64,000 nucleotides of DNA, taken from Isoetes taiwanensis. Taxonomy: Eukaryota > Streptophyta > Lycopodiopsida > Isoetales > Isoetaceae. Position numbers and translations under genes: made by a program. The stretch covers positions 14,549,877 through 14,613,876 of the forward strand of contig JAJEKV010000013.1 of assembly GCA_021234155.1 (NCBI GenBank), read 5' to 3'. Below, piece after piece: positions 12,620 through 24,800 of the stretch; position 1 is the first letter of the stretch, and each line of letters begins with the position of its first letter. The notes beneath the pieces were generated by a model. It was not told the origin of the DNA. It saw only the letters and a program-made list of their open reading frames with translations, and made no database searches.

Positions 12620-13940
12620 TATACCATGAATTGGCCAATACAATTAATTAGCATTAGAAACAGGATTATGCAAATGTGGCCAAAACTAGACCACAAGTAG
12701 CGCTTGACTTGGTAGCTTTGGAGCTCATATTTTGGGCCCCAAGTTCTGGAGGAGCTGCAGCAAAATGGAGCAAAGTTAGGGTTCCTGTGACAGCGTCGTC
12801 TTCAACTCCGCTTCATAATCCTGGTACGTTTCGTTTCCTTTTTTCATCTGTTTTCAAACCTCAAAACAGATTCTTTCTTTTTCGTTCCTCTCTCACTCTC
12901 TTCGATTTTTCGACATATGGGAACCATTTTTCCTAATCTGTTCATAACCCACTCTGAATAAGGTAAACTATTTTGAACAGTCAATTAATGGCGTGAGGGG
13001 ATATGGTAGTTCATCTTATCTTATGAACACCATGGTCAGTGTCTGTTTTTCTGTCTGCGTGTGTTCATGAAGCTACCTTTCCCATGGTTTTTAAATAAGT
13101 GCCTGTAGAAGCAATCGTAGTGTCTTGCATGCCGATCTGTTATAAATACTTTGCTCGGTCAATTCCTGTTAGAAAGTTACCTGGGCTATGTAGTACCTTT
13201 TCGTGCCGTCTTCTCTTGTTTTTTAGACATATTGTCTTTAGGGCTTATAACTAGCACAAAAGTGGAGGGCTAGGAGAAAGACGAGGCACTCAACTCTACA
13301 TATTAAAGAGCTTTTAATAACAGAAAAGCAAGGAGGCTATGTGTTTACCACTAACGAGGAACATATTTCTGGTGGAAGCATATTTTCTGCAGCTTCAGAG
13401 TGGCTGAATGATTGACAGGAAAACGTATTGTCTTAACGCATTATTTTTTAGCAGGGACAGGTTATAAATATTAAATTGGTAACCTAAAGTTGACTACAAG
13501 CATTCTTTTGTGATGGTTAACCCAAGAACAAGATAATGTTTCTCACTTGGCAGAAGGCAATTTTGAATTGCATTGACCATGTATGATGTGGACATTTTTC
13601 TCATAAAGAATCTTAGTTTTTCTTTCCGCAAACACGTGCATTTTCGGGTGATGTTGCCATTGCCTATGGAAATATTATGCTTATATGTGTATATTAGAGA
13701 GAGGAAGCATCACTGGCTTATTTTCACTGTATGAAAGCTTTTAACTCTCTCTGGAAGCAGGCATCAGAGTGTCATTACAGAGTATATGCATGTTTCATTT
13801 CATGCAATGCTGGATGATTTTTCTGAATCTTTCTGTGGAAGCAGATGCTTTATTAATTTATTGCTACTGCATTTTCGCCCATTTCATCCTGGTCTTCTTT
13901 GCAGGAGATCCATTAGTACTAACATGCATATACTCTTCAG
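12620..13940 (+). promoter_or_regulatory. Putative upstream region and 5' UTR intron of the LWD-like gene
   Basis: A likely non-coding first exon ends at 12823 in front of a good donor (CTG|GTACGT). Acceptors that could join it to the coding exon are TTCTTTGCAG ending at 13904 and TACTCTTCAG ending at 13940, just before the start codon at 13960. This gives an intron of about 1.1 kb within the 5' UTR. No TATA box could be chosen with confidence. The model is inferred from splice signals only. Confidence 0.4.
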
Positions 13941-13959
13941 GATTTGGAATATTTACAGC

Positions 13960-14991
13960 ATGTCGGTTGAAAAGAAGAGCGAGCTTTACTCACAGGAGCC
14001 ACCAAAGCGAGCAGAGATCTACACACATGAAGCACCATGGCCAATATATGCGATGAACTGGAGTGTACGAAAAGACTCTAATTTTCGTTTAGGTATTGGA
14101 AGCTTCATAGAAGACTATCGCAACAAGGTGCAGATAGTCCAACTTGATGATGAGAAGAATCGGTTTGTTGCTGATCCGAGGCTTTCGTTTGATCACCCTT
14201 ACCCGACCACAAAGCTCATGTTTGTTCCAGATAAAGAATGTCAAAAGTCAGATCTGGTTGCTACAGCAGGTGACTACTTACGGATTTGGCAAATCCATGA
14301 GGATAAAGTGGAGTTGAAAAGTCTTTTGAACAACAACAAAAATAGTGAATTTTGTGCGCCCCTCACGTCGTTTGATTGGAATGAAATAGAGATGAAACGG
14401 GTTGGGACGTCAAGCATTGACACAACATGTACCATATGGGATATCGAGAAGGAAGTTGTAGATACACAACTTATTGCACATGATAAAGAGGTGAATGACA
14501 TCGCATGGGGTGGTGCTGGAGTTTTTGCTTCTGTTTCTGCTGATGGTTCAGTTCGTGTATTTGATCTTCGGGACAAGGAGCACTCCACTATAATATATGA
14601 GAGCCCACAACCAGAAACCCCATTGTTGAGATTAGGCTGGAACAAGCAAGACCCTAGATACATGGCTACTATTTTTCTTGACAGTTCAAAGGTTGTAGTT
14701 CTTGACATAAGGCTGCCATCAGTTCCAGTGGCAGAGCTCCAGCGTCACCAGGCATCAGTCAATGCTATCGCATGGGCTCCACATAGTGCGTCCCATATCT
14801 GCACTGCAGGTGATGATTCACAAGCTTTAATTTGGGATTTATCAACAATGAGCCAGCCAGTAGATGGTGGTCTTGATCCCATTTTGGCCTACACAGCAAA
14901 AGCAGAAATTAATCAGTTGCAGTGGTCGTCCTCCCAAACAGAGTGGGTCGCGATTGCCTTTTCTAATAAGCTGGAGATTTTAAGAGTTTGA
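13960..14991 (+). CDS. LWD1: LWD1/LWD2-like WD40 protein (TTG1/AN11 family)
   Basis: The predicted 343-residue WD40 protein belongs to the LIGHT-REGULATED WD / TTG1 / AN11 (animal DCAF7) family. In Arabidopsis, LWD1 and LWD2 act in the nucleus as clock regulators, promoting morning genes with TCP factors, and TTG1 relatives scaffold MYB-bHLH complexes. The family opening [20 protein letters not shown] is at about residues 19-38. WD-type blades include [11 protein letters not shown] (about 153-163), [15 protein letters not shown] (about 192-206) and [14 protein letters not shown] (about 281-294). The C-terminus ends [15 protein letters not shown], typical of LWD. The length matches Arabidopsis LWD1 (about 346). 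The frame is open upstream to 13786, but the ATG at 13960 gives the family-like N-terminus and follows probable acceptors. The coding part is uninterrupted. LWD1 and LWD2 cannot be told apart here. Confidence 0.93.
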   Translation: MSVEKKSELYSQEPPKRAEIYTHEAPWPIYAMNWSVRKDSNFRLGIGSFIEDYRNKVQIVQLDDEKNRFVADPRLSFDHPYPTTKLMFVPDKECQKSDLVATAGDYLRIWQIHEDKVELKSLLNNNKNSEFCAPLTSFDWNEIEMKRVGTSSIDTTCTIWDIEKEVVDTQLIAHDKEVNDIAWGGAGVFASVSADGSVRVFDLRDKEHSTIIYESPQPETPLLRLGWNKQDPRYMATIFLDSSKVVVLDIRLPSVPVAELQRHQASVNAIAWAPHSASHICTAGDDSQALIWDLSTMSQPVDGGLDPILAYTAKAEINQLQWSSSQTEWVAIAFSNKLEILRV

Positions 14992-15130
14992 CAATAAACA
15001 CCTTGCATTTTGTTATGCATAATTGTAGCTAGCTGACGTCTGTAACCTTCAGTTTCAGGTTTGTAAATTTCCCCGTGCTGTCAACTTCCAAATGACATTA
15101 ATAATGCATGCTTTGCTGGATTGGAAATAT
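14992..15130 (+). other. Probable 3' UTR of the LWD-like gene
   Basis: AT-rich sequence follows the TGA stop. The near-consensus polyadenylation motif ATTAATAAT lies near 15097-15105. No other coding signal is seen. The 3' end is inferred. Confidence 0.35.
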
Positions 15131-17020
15131 AAGGGTGTCAATAATTGCATTTACTCGTGCAATAGCTTCACAGTTCTTTCGTCGAAGGCCTTTCATCTTA
15201 GACTGATAGGATCCCTCTAATTCAGCCATAGGTTAAAAATGATTCTAGGTCTTGGAATGAATTGTGCTGTGTGTGGAACTTTAGCTGCTGTCATTATTGT
15301 GTTTTGGTTAATTGGCATTTTTGGTATCTTCGATGAAAATGTATAATTGCAAATACCATTCAAAACCATTCAAGAGATAGCAAATACCATTCAAAACCAT
15401 TCAAGAGATTGAAGGAATTGAATCTCCAGACTGAAGTGACATGTAAATAAGAAAGTAAAAGCGACGTTTGGAAACAAAACAAGCTACAACAGCCGCAATT
15501 ACAAAGATTACAAGGGCGCAAATACAGGTGCACGTAGCACCTTATCGACTCTTTAGTGTAAAAGGAGAGTCCTTATTTTTTGGTTATCATTATTGGCCAA
15601 AGATCGCGATAACTAATTATTAGTACTACTATTCCACCCATATAAGACCGATATGGTGGTTATCGGTCTTCGCCTCAGCTGATAACAAAAAAAGTGTGGC
15701 CTCGGATGTACAGCCTCGGTCATGCATTTTTGGTTATTGGCCTCGACCAGACCGATAATCTTACCTTGTTTCTTAGTTCTCATTTAATAAATGGTTTTGC
15801 TATTCGTGGGTTGTGCTTGCCTATATGGTATTTCCTAGTTCTCATTTCTTAAATGGTTTTGCTATAAATGTAGTGGTTGCCCCTTATGGTATTTCCATAT
15901 TCTTCTTGACGCCCAATCTGACTATTCCTTATGTTGATGAACAAGCCGTTACCTATTCGAAAAAAACAAGGTGTGGTTTATCCCACCAGTGAATATATTT
16001 TGTTCACTATATAGACACACAATCTATATATTATTAGAAAACAAGTCCAGCATTGCTAAGCTATAAGAGGTTGTGTGCACATGACACCCTTTCCTTAGCA
16101 AACCAAGCCAAGCATCTTGAATATAAAGGACTAGTAACGTTGCCTAACGTTTCTAGGCATAAGTTGGAAACCTGTAAATGATACGGCAACAATGATACCA
16201 ACGTGTTGGCTCACCACTCCGTTGATGCATTGACAAAGTTTCTTAATGTCTTTCATGTTTGCTTACTCTTAACCTATTTGAAATCATAATGTATCAGGAT
16301 GCATACATAAATTAGACATGTCATGGAGATATATAGATAAACGAAGAATAACCGTACTTGATGCCCTTTTTGTTTAAGAAGCTTCGATAACTGCCAATCG
16401 AAGCAGCCATTGGTAGCATTAGATGTCATTGCAAATGCATTGGAGTGAGTCCAAACTTGCTTTGATGGATTTTCCTTTTTGTCCTAAAACCCCTTCCCTT
16501 CCCCTTTTTTCCCATACCTCTCGCATTAACTCACGGGATTAGATGGCGTTTTGATTTCGAAGGGAAAAAATGACATAAATCTGGGTTGTGGGAACCCCTT
16601 ACTCCGGTTAAATCCTTATATTATAATCCTAGTGGGTTGGGCTGGGGAGTATGGGTTTATGGATCTTTTCCCCTCGCCTCGAAGTTTTCCGCCCTTTATC
16701 TACTTTGAGGATTTACCAAAAGAAGGTGCACGCTGCTCGAGGAAGTGAAGCCTAATTGACACAGCATGGGGATACAAAGGGGAAAAGGAGATCCTAGTCT
16801 AAGGCAAGTGCACATTTGTTGGTCTTGGGCAAATGCACATTTGTTGAAGAGCAGATTGGTTAATATTCTGTGAGAATTCATGATTGAATTATGCTGATAA
16901 CATGATTGTCTAGATTATCTGTGAGGATGAAGATAGTTATCTAGACAGACATATTAGGTTTAAAGGGGAAGACATTATCAGAGCAAGTAAATGGGTTAGG
17001 TTCATGTTATCGAAGGGCAT
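15131..17020. other. Intergenic stretch, no gene recognised
   Basis: No motif-bearing open frame was found. A short direct duplication (GCAAATACCATTCAAAACCA) is present at about 15350-15400. A pair of related TATGGTATTTCC-containing blocks lies at about 15780-15895. Confidence 0.4.
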
Positions 17021-17557
17021 TATATTATTAACTTAGGTCAATGGTTTCAATGGTTAAATATATGCAATGGTTGTAAATCATATTGAAGACCATGCATAAA
17101 TGATAAACAGAAAGTTGAATGGTCTTTAACCGATCCACACCATGTGGATCAAGATAACTGAGCCGATCTAAACCGACCCAGGCCGGTCGGGATCTAAGCT
17201 TTAAAAACAAGATGAATCTATGTATAATGCATCTGGAATCGATCAAGCTCATATTCGGCAGAGTTTTATCTTCAGACGAGTGTAAGTTGTTAATATTTTG
17301 GTAAGCACATTGATAGATATATTGAGTTCATTATTCAGTATGAAAGAATCAATGGTATAAGTTTCAATGGTTTTGGTAAAATGGTGTAATGCATTATTAT
17401 GAATGCAAGCTACAAGTCTATTGCCATATAATTAATTGAGAAGATATTTTGTAGATGTTGACTAAAAATGTTATCTAGAAGATCAACTATAGCATTGCTG
17501 TGCTTGAAGTATTAACTGCTATTATATTATTTGTTAACATTGGTATCGGAGCTAGTT

Positions 17558-18506
17558 ATGGCAACCAGACTTGGATCATCATTGTTGAATGGTGTTGAGA
17601 CATTTCAAGGAGAGGCAGGCTTTCAAGCTTGGAAGGAAAGGATGATGTCTTAGAAACAGAAGATCTTTGGGACATTGTGACTGGAGAAGGCACTGAACTT
17701 GGAGAGAGCAGTACTTATAATTCAGGAGGAACTGCTGGCAGTGAAGGATCTGTGAACTCTGAAGTTAGAGGCAATGCAACAAAGAGGGCTCAACAAGCAA
17801 GATGCATAATATCCCAGAAGCTAGTTCCAGCATTATGTTTAAACTCAAAAATAAAACACCAAGAGAGATGTGGGAATTTTTTATCAGAACTTATGAGGCT
17901 AAAAATTCGTCTCAAATACAGTTGTTGGATAGGGAGCTAAAAAAACTGAGATTTAAGGAAGATGATAATTTGCCTCAGTTTTTTCAAAAATATGATAATA
18001 TAATGACTGACTTAGAAGCAGCTGGAATTCCCATTACAAAGGACTTTCATGTGCTATCTTTGTCTAGAGCCTTTTCTGAATTTGAGCAGCTGTCAACTCT
18101 TGTAAGGAGTGTTGCCAGAAACAGAGAAAGGGCTGAACTCATGATCAGAACATAGATAGAACAAAGGAAAATGTTGAAAGGAGAAGCAGAAGAAAATGCT
18201 GAGATACTTTTTGCAGGAAAAAGAAAATACAAAAATAAGCTTGGTCCCTGTTTTATATGCAAAGCATATGGTCACCTTAAGAGTAATTGTCCAAAAGCTA
18301 AAGGAAAAGACAACAGATGCTACAATTGTGAAGGCTTTGGCCATATAGCTTCTTCTTGCCCTAGTCCTCGAGGTTCAGCCAAAAATAAAAACAGTGGAAG
18401 TAATGCCAAAGCAAAGGGATACAATACCAAAGGTCGAAATGAAGGATTGGCTAGTGTTAACCTAGCACAAGAAACCAGCATAGAAGAATGTGATGATGAT
18501 CTTTGA
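17558..18506 (+). pseudogene. Copia gag (nucleocapsid) with frameshift and stop
   Basis: This is the capsid/nucleocapsid polyprotein of the truncated Copia element. The ATG at 17558 begins MATRLGSS, a typical Copia gag start. The frame breaks near 17630-17650 and resumes, and a TAG stop at about 18152 interrupts the MIRT-IEQRKM junction. Two CCHC zinc knuckles, CFICKAYGHLKSNC and CYNCEGFGHIASSC, lie at about 18250-18360 and would bind RNA. The ordering capsid (LDRELKKLRF, FQKYDNIMTDLEAAGI) then paired knuckles then a basic tail matches the gag at 34.6-35.6 kb. It is inactive as read here. Confidence 0.85.
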
Positions 18507-18937
18507 GGTAAAGCATAATCTTGAAATTTGTTCAATTGTCGATAAACGGACTAACAAAAATGATGATATTCTTGTGTTAGATAGTGGGAGAGAGAGATCG
18601 ATGAGTTAAAACTACCGATGGTCCGAAAAGATAAGAGGAGAAAAAGTGGAACTTTTGTGCAAATGGGAGATGGAGAATTGCGGGGAAGTCAAAGAGTCCT
18701 CAAGTTTTAGAAGTTTTTGATCTTAATGGTCAAGTAGTTAATTTAAGTGATGTGCTATGTGTACCAAACATTGGCAGGAATTTAATATCTATCAGTCAAT
18801 TGGTAGATATGGGCTATAGAGTCTGCTTTAAAAAACAAGATTGTAAGATTTTCTTGAATGATGAATTGAAGTTCTTGGCAAAACGATTTGGAAATCTTTT
18901 TGGTTTTTACAATCACACACCAAGGTTAACAACATAG
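18507..18937 (+). pseudogene. Copia protease remnant
   Basis: A decayed aspartic protease follows gag. The active-site region reads VLDSG at about 18573-18588, but the following sequence is frameshifted. The later part (DVLCVPNIGRNLISISQLVD, about 18747-18806) is the conserved end of Copia proteases and has a direct counterpart at about 35850-35912. It stops at the element's truncation point. Confidence 0.75.
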
Positions 18938-18940
18938 ATG

Positions 18941-20780
18941 ACCAGGTACCTTTATGGTTTCAACCGCGATTGGGTGGCTCTTTGGAACTATAAGACAAGA
19001 TTCCTTCACTTGCATTATGCCACCTAGTTTGAAGAAGATGAGAGTTTTGGGTGGCTTAGATTGAGAGAGCTCTTTCTTTACCTGTAGAAATGTATCCAAT
19101 CTCATGACTTCAAGCTTTAGTTCTTCATACCAAGACTGCTCATTGGCTCCTGTTTGACAAAATTTAGACATTACAACACTAAGAGGTTTGCCATAGCTTT
19201 TGTTATCCAATATTTACAGAAAGGTGAATTCGAATTTTAAAAAGCATTTTAAGTTACTCCATAGTGTAAGACTAGAGCTTCCCTACACACTGACCCCGAT
19301 TTTTGGTCCACAGTTGTTTTTTACTTGTACGGAAGTGTTGTTTTATGCCAAAAACAACACCAAAATGGCCCCAAAAGTCCACGTGGCCCGTTTATCCGGA
19401 TTTGCACAAAGAGACAGTGGTTTTTTGGCAAAAAATCCCACTGTGGTTTTTTTGGCACCTTTTTGTTTTTTGGTCAACGTGTCCTTTTTTTCACTATTGT
19501 TTTTTGCGAACTTTTGTCAACGTGTGGTTTTTTCTTGACTGTTGTTTTTCAGAGGATCTACGCGTTGTTTGTCTTCCAAAAAACACACGTAGGTTTGAAT
19601 ATTAGTACATGAAAAACTGAAAAAAATATAGTTTTTTTTTCCTTTTCAATATGTGTTGTTTTGTTTTCTCCACTTGTAGTTTTTTAAGTTAACATTGTTT
19701 TCATAAAAAAAAACACGTAATATCCAAGAAATCCACATGTATTATTTTAGAATAATTGTTGTTTTCAAATGTTGTTTTACTATGACAATATGTAGTTATT
19801 AGATATATCTTTTTTTTCTATATGTGATGTGTTTTTTCTTTACATGTTGGTTTTAAAAGTTATCATTGTTTTCTTAAAAAATAATACGTAGTTTTAAAGA
19901 AATCCACATATAGGGTTAAAAATAATTGTTATTTTTAAACATTGTTTTTCTTGATTTGATATGTAGCTATTAAGATTATTAAGAAGTAGACACGTTGTTT
20001 CTTAATGTAGATGTTGTCTCCAAAGATTGTTTACGCAAAAAAAAATGAAATAAAATATATGTGGCTAGAGAAACAACCCGTTTGGTCCACTATGGAACAT
20101 TTGTCTAACCAATCAAATATTGACACGTGGCACTCAATCTTTAAAAAAAACAACCCAAACATTTATTTTTGGCTATTGATAATTTTAATCTAAAGGAAAA
20201 AGGCATCATGGAGCAAGCATCATTTGAATGCAAATAAAATGAATCTGATATTGTAAATTTCCAATGAACTCTAAGTTTGCCTTGAAATTTTGATCTTAAT
20301 TGATTCTATATTTACAATCAAGCTTGCCTTAGAAACACTGATTACATTTTCACAAATTTATATATTGTATAAACTCAATTTTGCTTTATTGATTCTTGCC
20401 AAGGAACCGATTTGATACAATAGTAAATGATATGCATATTCTTCTTTTCATGGCAATGCCACCTTGCAAACACAATGCGTTTCCTTTCATTGTGCCAAAA
20501 TATTCGAAGAAAGGAAGGTCCCTTTAACAACCTTTAAAAGTTCGTGATGTTTCTTTAATGCAATTTTACAAATGGAGAGTTGCCAAATGTTAGATCCGGT
20601 ACCTACCCCCTCTGTGACAAGAGCTGCCAAGCCTTGTTAGATCTTCATTCCAGTCTACTGTTCAAGATTCAGGTTGGAGCAAAGCGGGCCAAGAAGTTGG
20701 ATTAAGGCATCTTTAAGGATGCAGAGCGGAACATCCAGACGGACGGACTAGGTCATCTCGATTGAAAGAGCAGATTAGAT
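18941..20780. other. AT/T-rich non-coding stretch
   Basis: From about 19300 to 20170 the plus strand is strongly T-rich, with many TTGTTTT runs. Open frames there are low complexity and motif-free. A minus-strand frame at 18926-19210 is not recognised. The sharp change of character at about 18940 marks the edge of the truncated Copia element. Confidence 0.4.
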
Positions 20781-20789
20781 AGTTTACAA

Positions 20790-20866
20790 GATGAAGAGAG
20801 CGGTGAAAAAATAGATTGAACTCGCCGACGCCATCAAGAGAGCGGTGAAAAAATAGATTGAACCGC
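20790..20866. repeat. Short tandem duplication (~43-bp spacing)
   Basis: The phrase AGAGCGGTGAAAAAATAGAT followed by TGAAC occurs twice, at about 20796 and 20839. It is non-coding as read. Confidence 0.7.
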
Positions 20867-20949
20867 TGATGCCGTTGCTACCGGCCGATACTGTTGATGC
20901 GGTGAGAGCACCTACATCCCGAAGGAGCTTTGCCATCGCCAAGCAAAGG

Positions 20950-21257
20950 AGCTCACGGATTCGACGCCAAGGGGGTGTCATAGCCCGCTAATATGTTCAA
21001 ACCTACCAAAAATCTTCAGTAAATGAGGACCCAGATCTGCATAAGCGTTAAGTGACAATATTTTACGACTTTTTGCTTCCAAAAATCTTCAGTAAATGAG
21101 GACCCAGATCTGCATAAGCGTTAAGTGACAATATTTTACGACTTTTTGCTTCTAATCTGAACCATCTTTTACAAACCAAGGAGCATGTGAATCGACAGAC
21201 ATGATCAAGCCTACTAAAGATCAAAGCCAAGCACTCATCCGGGATATAGAAACTCAA
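20950..21257 (-). pseudogene. VFB/SKIP2-type F-box protein fragment
   Basis: The minus-strand reading starts at an ATG (21257) and gives IPDECLALIFSRLDHVCRFT followed by CSLVCKRWF, which is the F-box that docks on SKP1 in SCF ubiquitin ligases. It is followed by SRKILSLNAYADLGPHLLKI, resembling the VIER F-BOX/SKIP2 group just before its leucine-rich repeats. A 73-bp tandem duplication (21006-21078 and 21079-21151) shifts the frame. After the outer copy the frame runs KIFGRFEHISGL and then stops, and no leucine-rich repeats follow. It is therefore a 5' fragment, not a working gene. Confidence 0.65.
21006..21151. repeat. Perfect 73-bp tandem duplication
   Basis: Positions 21006-21078 are repeated directly as 21079-21151 with at most trivial differences. 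The duplication falls in the F-box fragment. Because 73 is not a multiple of three, it breaks the frame. Confidence 0.85.
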
Positions 21258-21259
21258 AT

Positions 21260-22450
21260 CCTCACCTTCTTAGAGAGCTTGATTGTCCCATTTTTTTCCT
21301 GCTCGACTTCAAGAATGGGAAAGCATCACGTACTTATGAATTGATATAGCTGCGAAGTCATGCCTTTTTTGCAAAAAAAGATGTCTTATTCCAGCGGATT
21401 AGGGTCGAATATGAGCATGGCGCGATGGCGCACTACCGGAGTAGGCTATGGCGGAATAAGCTTTGCACAGGACGTGCACAGGGAGGGAAGCACAGGGCGG
21501 AGGGAAACACATGGCCGCTAACCTCGGGACTTGCTACAGCCAATCACATTAAAAGACTTGGATCAACATCTTAGCCGTCCATCTTGCTGTCAATCTCGAC
21601 CGTCAATTTCAAGGGCCAATAAGATAATAGAACAGGGATCAAGATCTCAACCGTTCATCTTGATGGTTTAATAAAATACTAGTTGCATGCATGTTTTCTA
21701 AATATATATAATAGATTTTATTTTTATCTTTATTTTTTTCTTACGGGGGCTACATTTTCTCATATGGTGCCCCACTCTTTTCTCCGCCGCCTTTTTAGAT
21801 ACAACTCCCTACCCTTTCCATACCCTTGATGTCTGGCAGTGCCCATATATTTTTTCGGGGATGTCAGAGTAGCGACTACCCTTGAAAACTATTTCTAGGT
21901 CGATCCCTTAGGCGGTCGCGAGTTGGTTTTGCTTGATCTGGTTACCAGCGGTTTTCCAAGGTTCTTAAGAAAGCGAAAATCATTCTCGGAATTTTAAATG
22001 ATGAAAGGAAAAGGTTATATGCACACCCAAAATAAAACCCACAATAGCAAAGGTCGAGATTGCTAAGAGCTTCAACAACTCTCATTATATCGAGAGGCCC
22101 TGCATGGTAGCACAGCTCCAGATAGCATAGGCAGTGCCAAAACTGTAGTTGTCGAATATTTAGAACTATTTCCATCCTAAAGTGTATAGATGCAGAACAA
22201 AATTCTGGAGAAGATTATATGGCCCTGAAAATAATAGCCTGCATGGAAGGAATTACTCCTCCTCACATTGGAAGCCCGACCAACTGTTATGTGCTAGATC
22301 TGCCAACCCTAGCCTATTTCTTCGCGATGAAAACTAGCATTAGGAGATAATATCGAGCCCCAGAACCTGCAAGCCGAACACAAGTAGAAGCGAAAAAAGA
22401 GATCTCAGACCTAAAAAATACAACCAAGGCAGGCAAGCACCGCTCTATAG
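21260..22450. other. Intergenic stretch, nothing recognised
   Basis: There is no recognisable domain on either strand. It includes a pair of similar phrases about conserved CTTGG-ATCAA-ATCTTAGCCGTCCATCTTG (about 21558-21665). Such ATC-rich phrases are often seen near plant transposon insertions. Confidence 0.3.
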
Positions 22451-22454
22451 GCGC

Positions 22455-23955
22455 ATGCCCACGTGGCATGTTGGAGCCCACATGGCATGTTTGAGCCACC
22501 TTGGCATGTTTGAGCCTAGGTGGCATGCTAGAGCTCACGAGGCATGTTGGAGCCTAGTTGGCATGTTGGAGCCTACGTGGCATGTTGAAGCCCAGGTGGC
22601 ATATTTGAGCCACCTTGGCATGCTTGAGCCTAGGTGGCACGTTGGAGCCAACTTGGCATGTTGGAGCTCACGTGGCATGTTGGAGCCCAGGTGGCATGTT
22701 GAAGCCTAGGTGGCATGTTGAAGCCTAGGTGGCATGCTAGGTGGCATGTTGGAGCCCACGTGGCATGTTGGAGCCTAGGTGGCACGTTGGCGCCTAGGTG
22801 GCATGCTAGAGCTCACGAGGCATGTTGGAGCCTAGTTGGCATGTTGGAGCCTACGTGGCATGTTGAAGCCTTGGTGGCATGTTGGAGCCTAGGTGGCATA
22901 TTTGAGCCACCTTGGCATGCTTGAGCTTAGGTGGCACGTTGGAGCCAACTTGGCATGTTGGAGCTCACGTGGTGCGCTTTGAGCCCGGTGGCATGTTGGA
23001 GCCTGGGTGGCATGCTAGGTGGCATGTTGGAGCCACGTGGCATGTTGGAGCGTAGGTGGCATGTTGGAGCCTAGTTGGCATGTTGGAGCCTACGTGGCAT
23101 GTTGAAGCCTTGGTGGCATGTTGGAGCCTGAGGTGGCATATTTGAGCCACCTTGGCATCTTGAGCCTAGGTGGCACGTTGGAGCCAACTTGGCATGTTGG
23201 AGCTCACGTGGTAACGCTTTGAGCCGGTGGCATGTCGGAGCCTAGGTGGCATGCTAGGTGGCATGTTGGGCGTAGGTGGCATGTTGGAACCTAGGCGGCA
23301 TGTTGGAGCCACGTGGCATGTTGGAGCCTAGGTGGCATGTTTGAGCCATCTTGGCACGCTTGAGCCTAGGTGGCATGTTGGAGCCACGGAGCCGAGGTGG
23401 CATGTTGGAGCCTACGTGGCATGTTGGAGCCTAGGTGGCATGCTAGACCTCACGAGGCATGTTGGAGCCTAGTTGGCATGTTGGAGCCTACGTGGCATGT
23501 TGAAGCCCAGGTGGCATGTTGGAGCCTAGGTGGCATATTTGAGCCACCTTGGCATGCTTGAGCCTAGGGGGGCGCGTTGGAGCCAACTTGGCATGTTGGA
23601 GCTCACGTGGCATGTTGGAGCCCGGGTGGCATGTTGGAGCCTAGGTGGCATGTTGGAGCCCCGTGGCATGTTGTAGCCTAGGTGGCACATTGGAGCCTGG
23701 GTGGCATGCTGGGAGCTCACGTGGCATGTTGGAGCCTCGGTGGCATGTTGGAGCCACCTTGGCATGTTGGAGCCTAGGTGGCATGCTTGAGCCTAGGTGG
23801 CACGTTGGAGCCAACTTGGCATGTTGGAGCTCACGTGGTGCGCTTTGAGCCCGGGTGGCATGTTGGAGCCTAGGTGGCATGCTAGGTGGCATGTTGGAGC
23901 CCACGCGGGCATGTTGGAGCGTAGGGTGGCATATTTGAGCCACCTTGGTGAGCAT
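22455..23955. repeat. 19-bp minisatellite array 1
   Basis: About 75-80 imperfect units of roughly TGGCATGTTGGAGCCTAGG run head to tail. Variants include TTTGAGCCACCT and CTAGAGCTCACG, and higher-order blocks of several units recur (for example 22640-22730, 22930-23000 and 23580-23640). Open frames in the array translate on plus to periodic MLEPRWHVGA-type and on minus to SNMPPRLQHAT-type peptides. These follow from the repeat period and are not evidence of a protein. The same 19-bp family recurs at 32.0-32.3 kb. Confidence 0.95.
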
Positions 23956-24800
23956 ACCTCATGACATTGTGCAAGATCCCGGTCCAATCGACGGGGTATG
24001 GCCTCCAAAACGTAAAACTCGTGGGTTGCTAGGTTATTGTAGGGTTTACGTTATGGAGGTCGAAGTTTTATTGATTGCACTTGAGACATGGTCGAAGCTG
24101 CGATTGAAAACCCGAAGCAATAGAAACCGACGAAATGGGGTTTGGATTTTACCGAGGGGCTTTCCTACCGGTGCTCCTCCGGAGGGAAAATGTCGATGCC
24201 TCCCTTCCGGAACCCGGTTTCCCTATCCGAATCGTTGAATTCTCCATTCAAGTAACTTGCTTCGAAAGCGAGGCTTAAAAAAATTCAAGATCCGTCAGGA
24301 GAACATATAAAACCGCTAAAAGTGTCCTGCAATCGACCGGTGTAGAAACCAAGTGTTTTGTCGTTAGGCGTTACAAAGGTCCCGGAATGGAGATTTGACT
24401 TCGCCATGTCGTCCAAAAAGTGGGGGAAATTACCCTAGGGACCAAGTTACACGGTCATTTTTTGCAGCAAAAGAAACACGAACCCTCTACATGGCAAGAT
24501 ATTACGCACCCTTCGCTAAGGCCAATTCACTACGAACGTGTTGGACATGAGCTACTTTGGCCAAATTTCCCGGTGCAGCATACCTTTCGGAGACTCCCCT
24601 TCACAAGCCCCTTTCCAGTGAAGGGGAGTCTGGAAAAGCATGCTGCGCAGGGGGATTCGACCCCATCTCCGGGCATGGTCCCCAGAGCATACACAGAGAA
24701 CTCCATGCAAAGTTTCGGATGTGTTAGTCTCCGTCTTGACGCTCGAGATGTAAACCCTACCAAACCCTAGAGGATTTACATTCTGGGGATGCTCCTCTGA
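23956..24800. other. Left flank of the 825-bp array
   Basis: This is unique-looking DNA between the minisatellite and the large tandem array. It contains a 14-bp inverted repeat (AGACTCCCCTTCAC at about 24592-24605, complement at about 24619-24632). Its phrase CCTTTCGGAGACTCCCCTTC is also found at the right edge of the array (about 31788-31807). A partial copy of the repeat's CCTAGGGACCAAGTT motif is at about 24433. No gene is recognised. Confidence 0.5.

Larger units (their letters stand above)
17021..18940 (+). mobile_element. Truncated Ty1/Copia retrotransposon
   Basis: A PBS-like TGGTATCGGAGC at 17541-17552, close to the initiator-Met tRNA complement, follows a TTAACA terminus that should be the end of a 5' LTR. 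The LTR start could not be placed. Gag and part of the protease follow. Homology to Copia ends near 18937, before integrase, and the downstream DNA is unrelated. The element shares gag and protease architecture with the full-length Copia at 33.9-39.4 kb but is clearly diverged from it. Confidence 0.75.

Noticed and set aside
14274-14708. 144-codon minus-strand open frame
   Set aside because: It is the antisense shadow of the LWD-like coding exon.
22455-23955. Long periodic open frames on both strands (MLEPRWHVGA-type and QHATWAPTCHLGSNMPR-type)
   Set aside because: They arise from a 19-bp repeat read in rotating frames. There is no start context, domain or codon signature.
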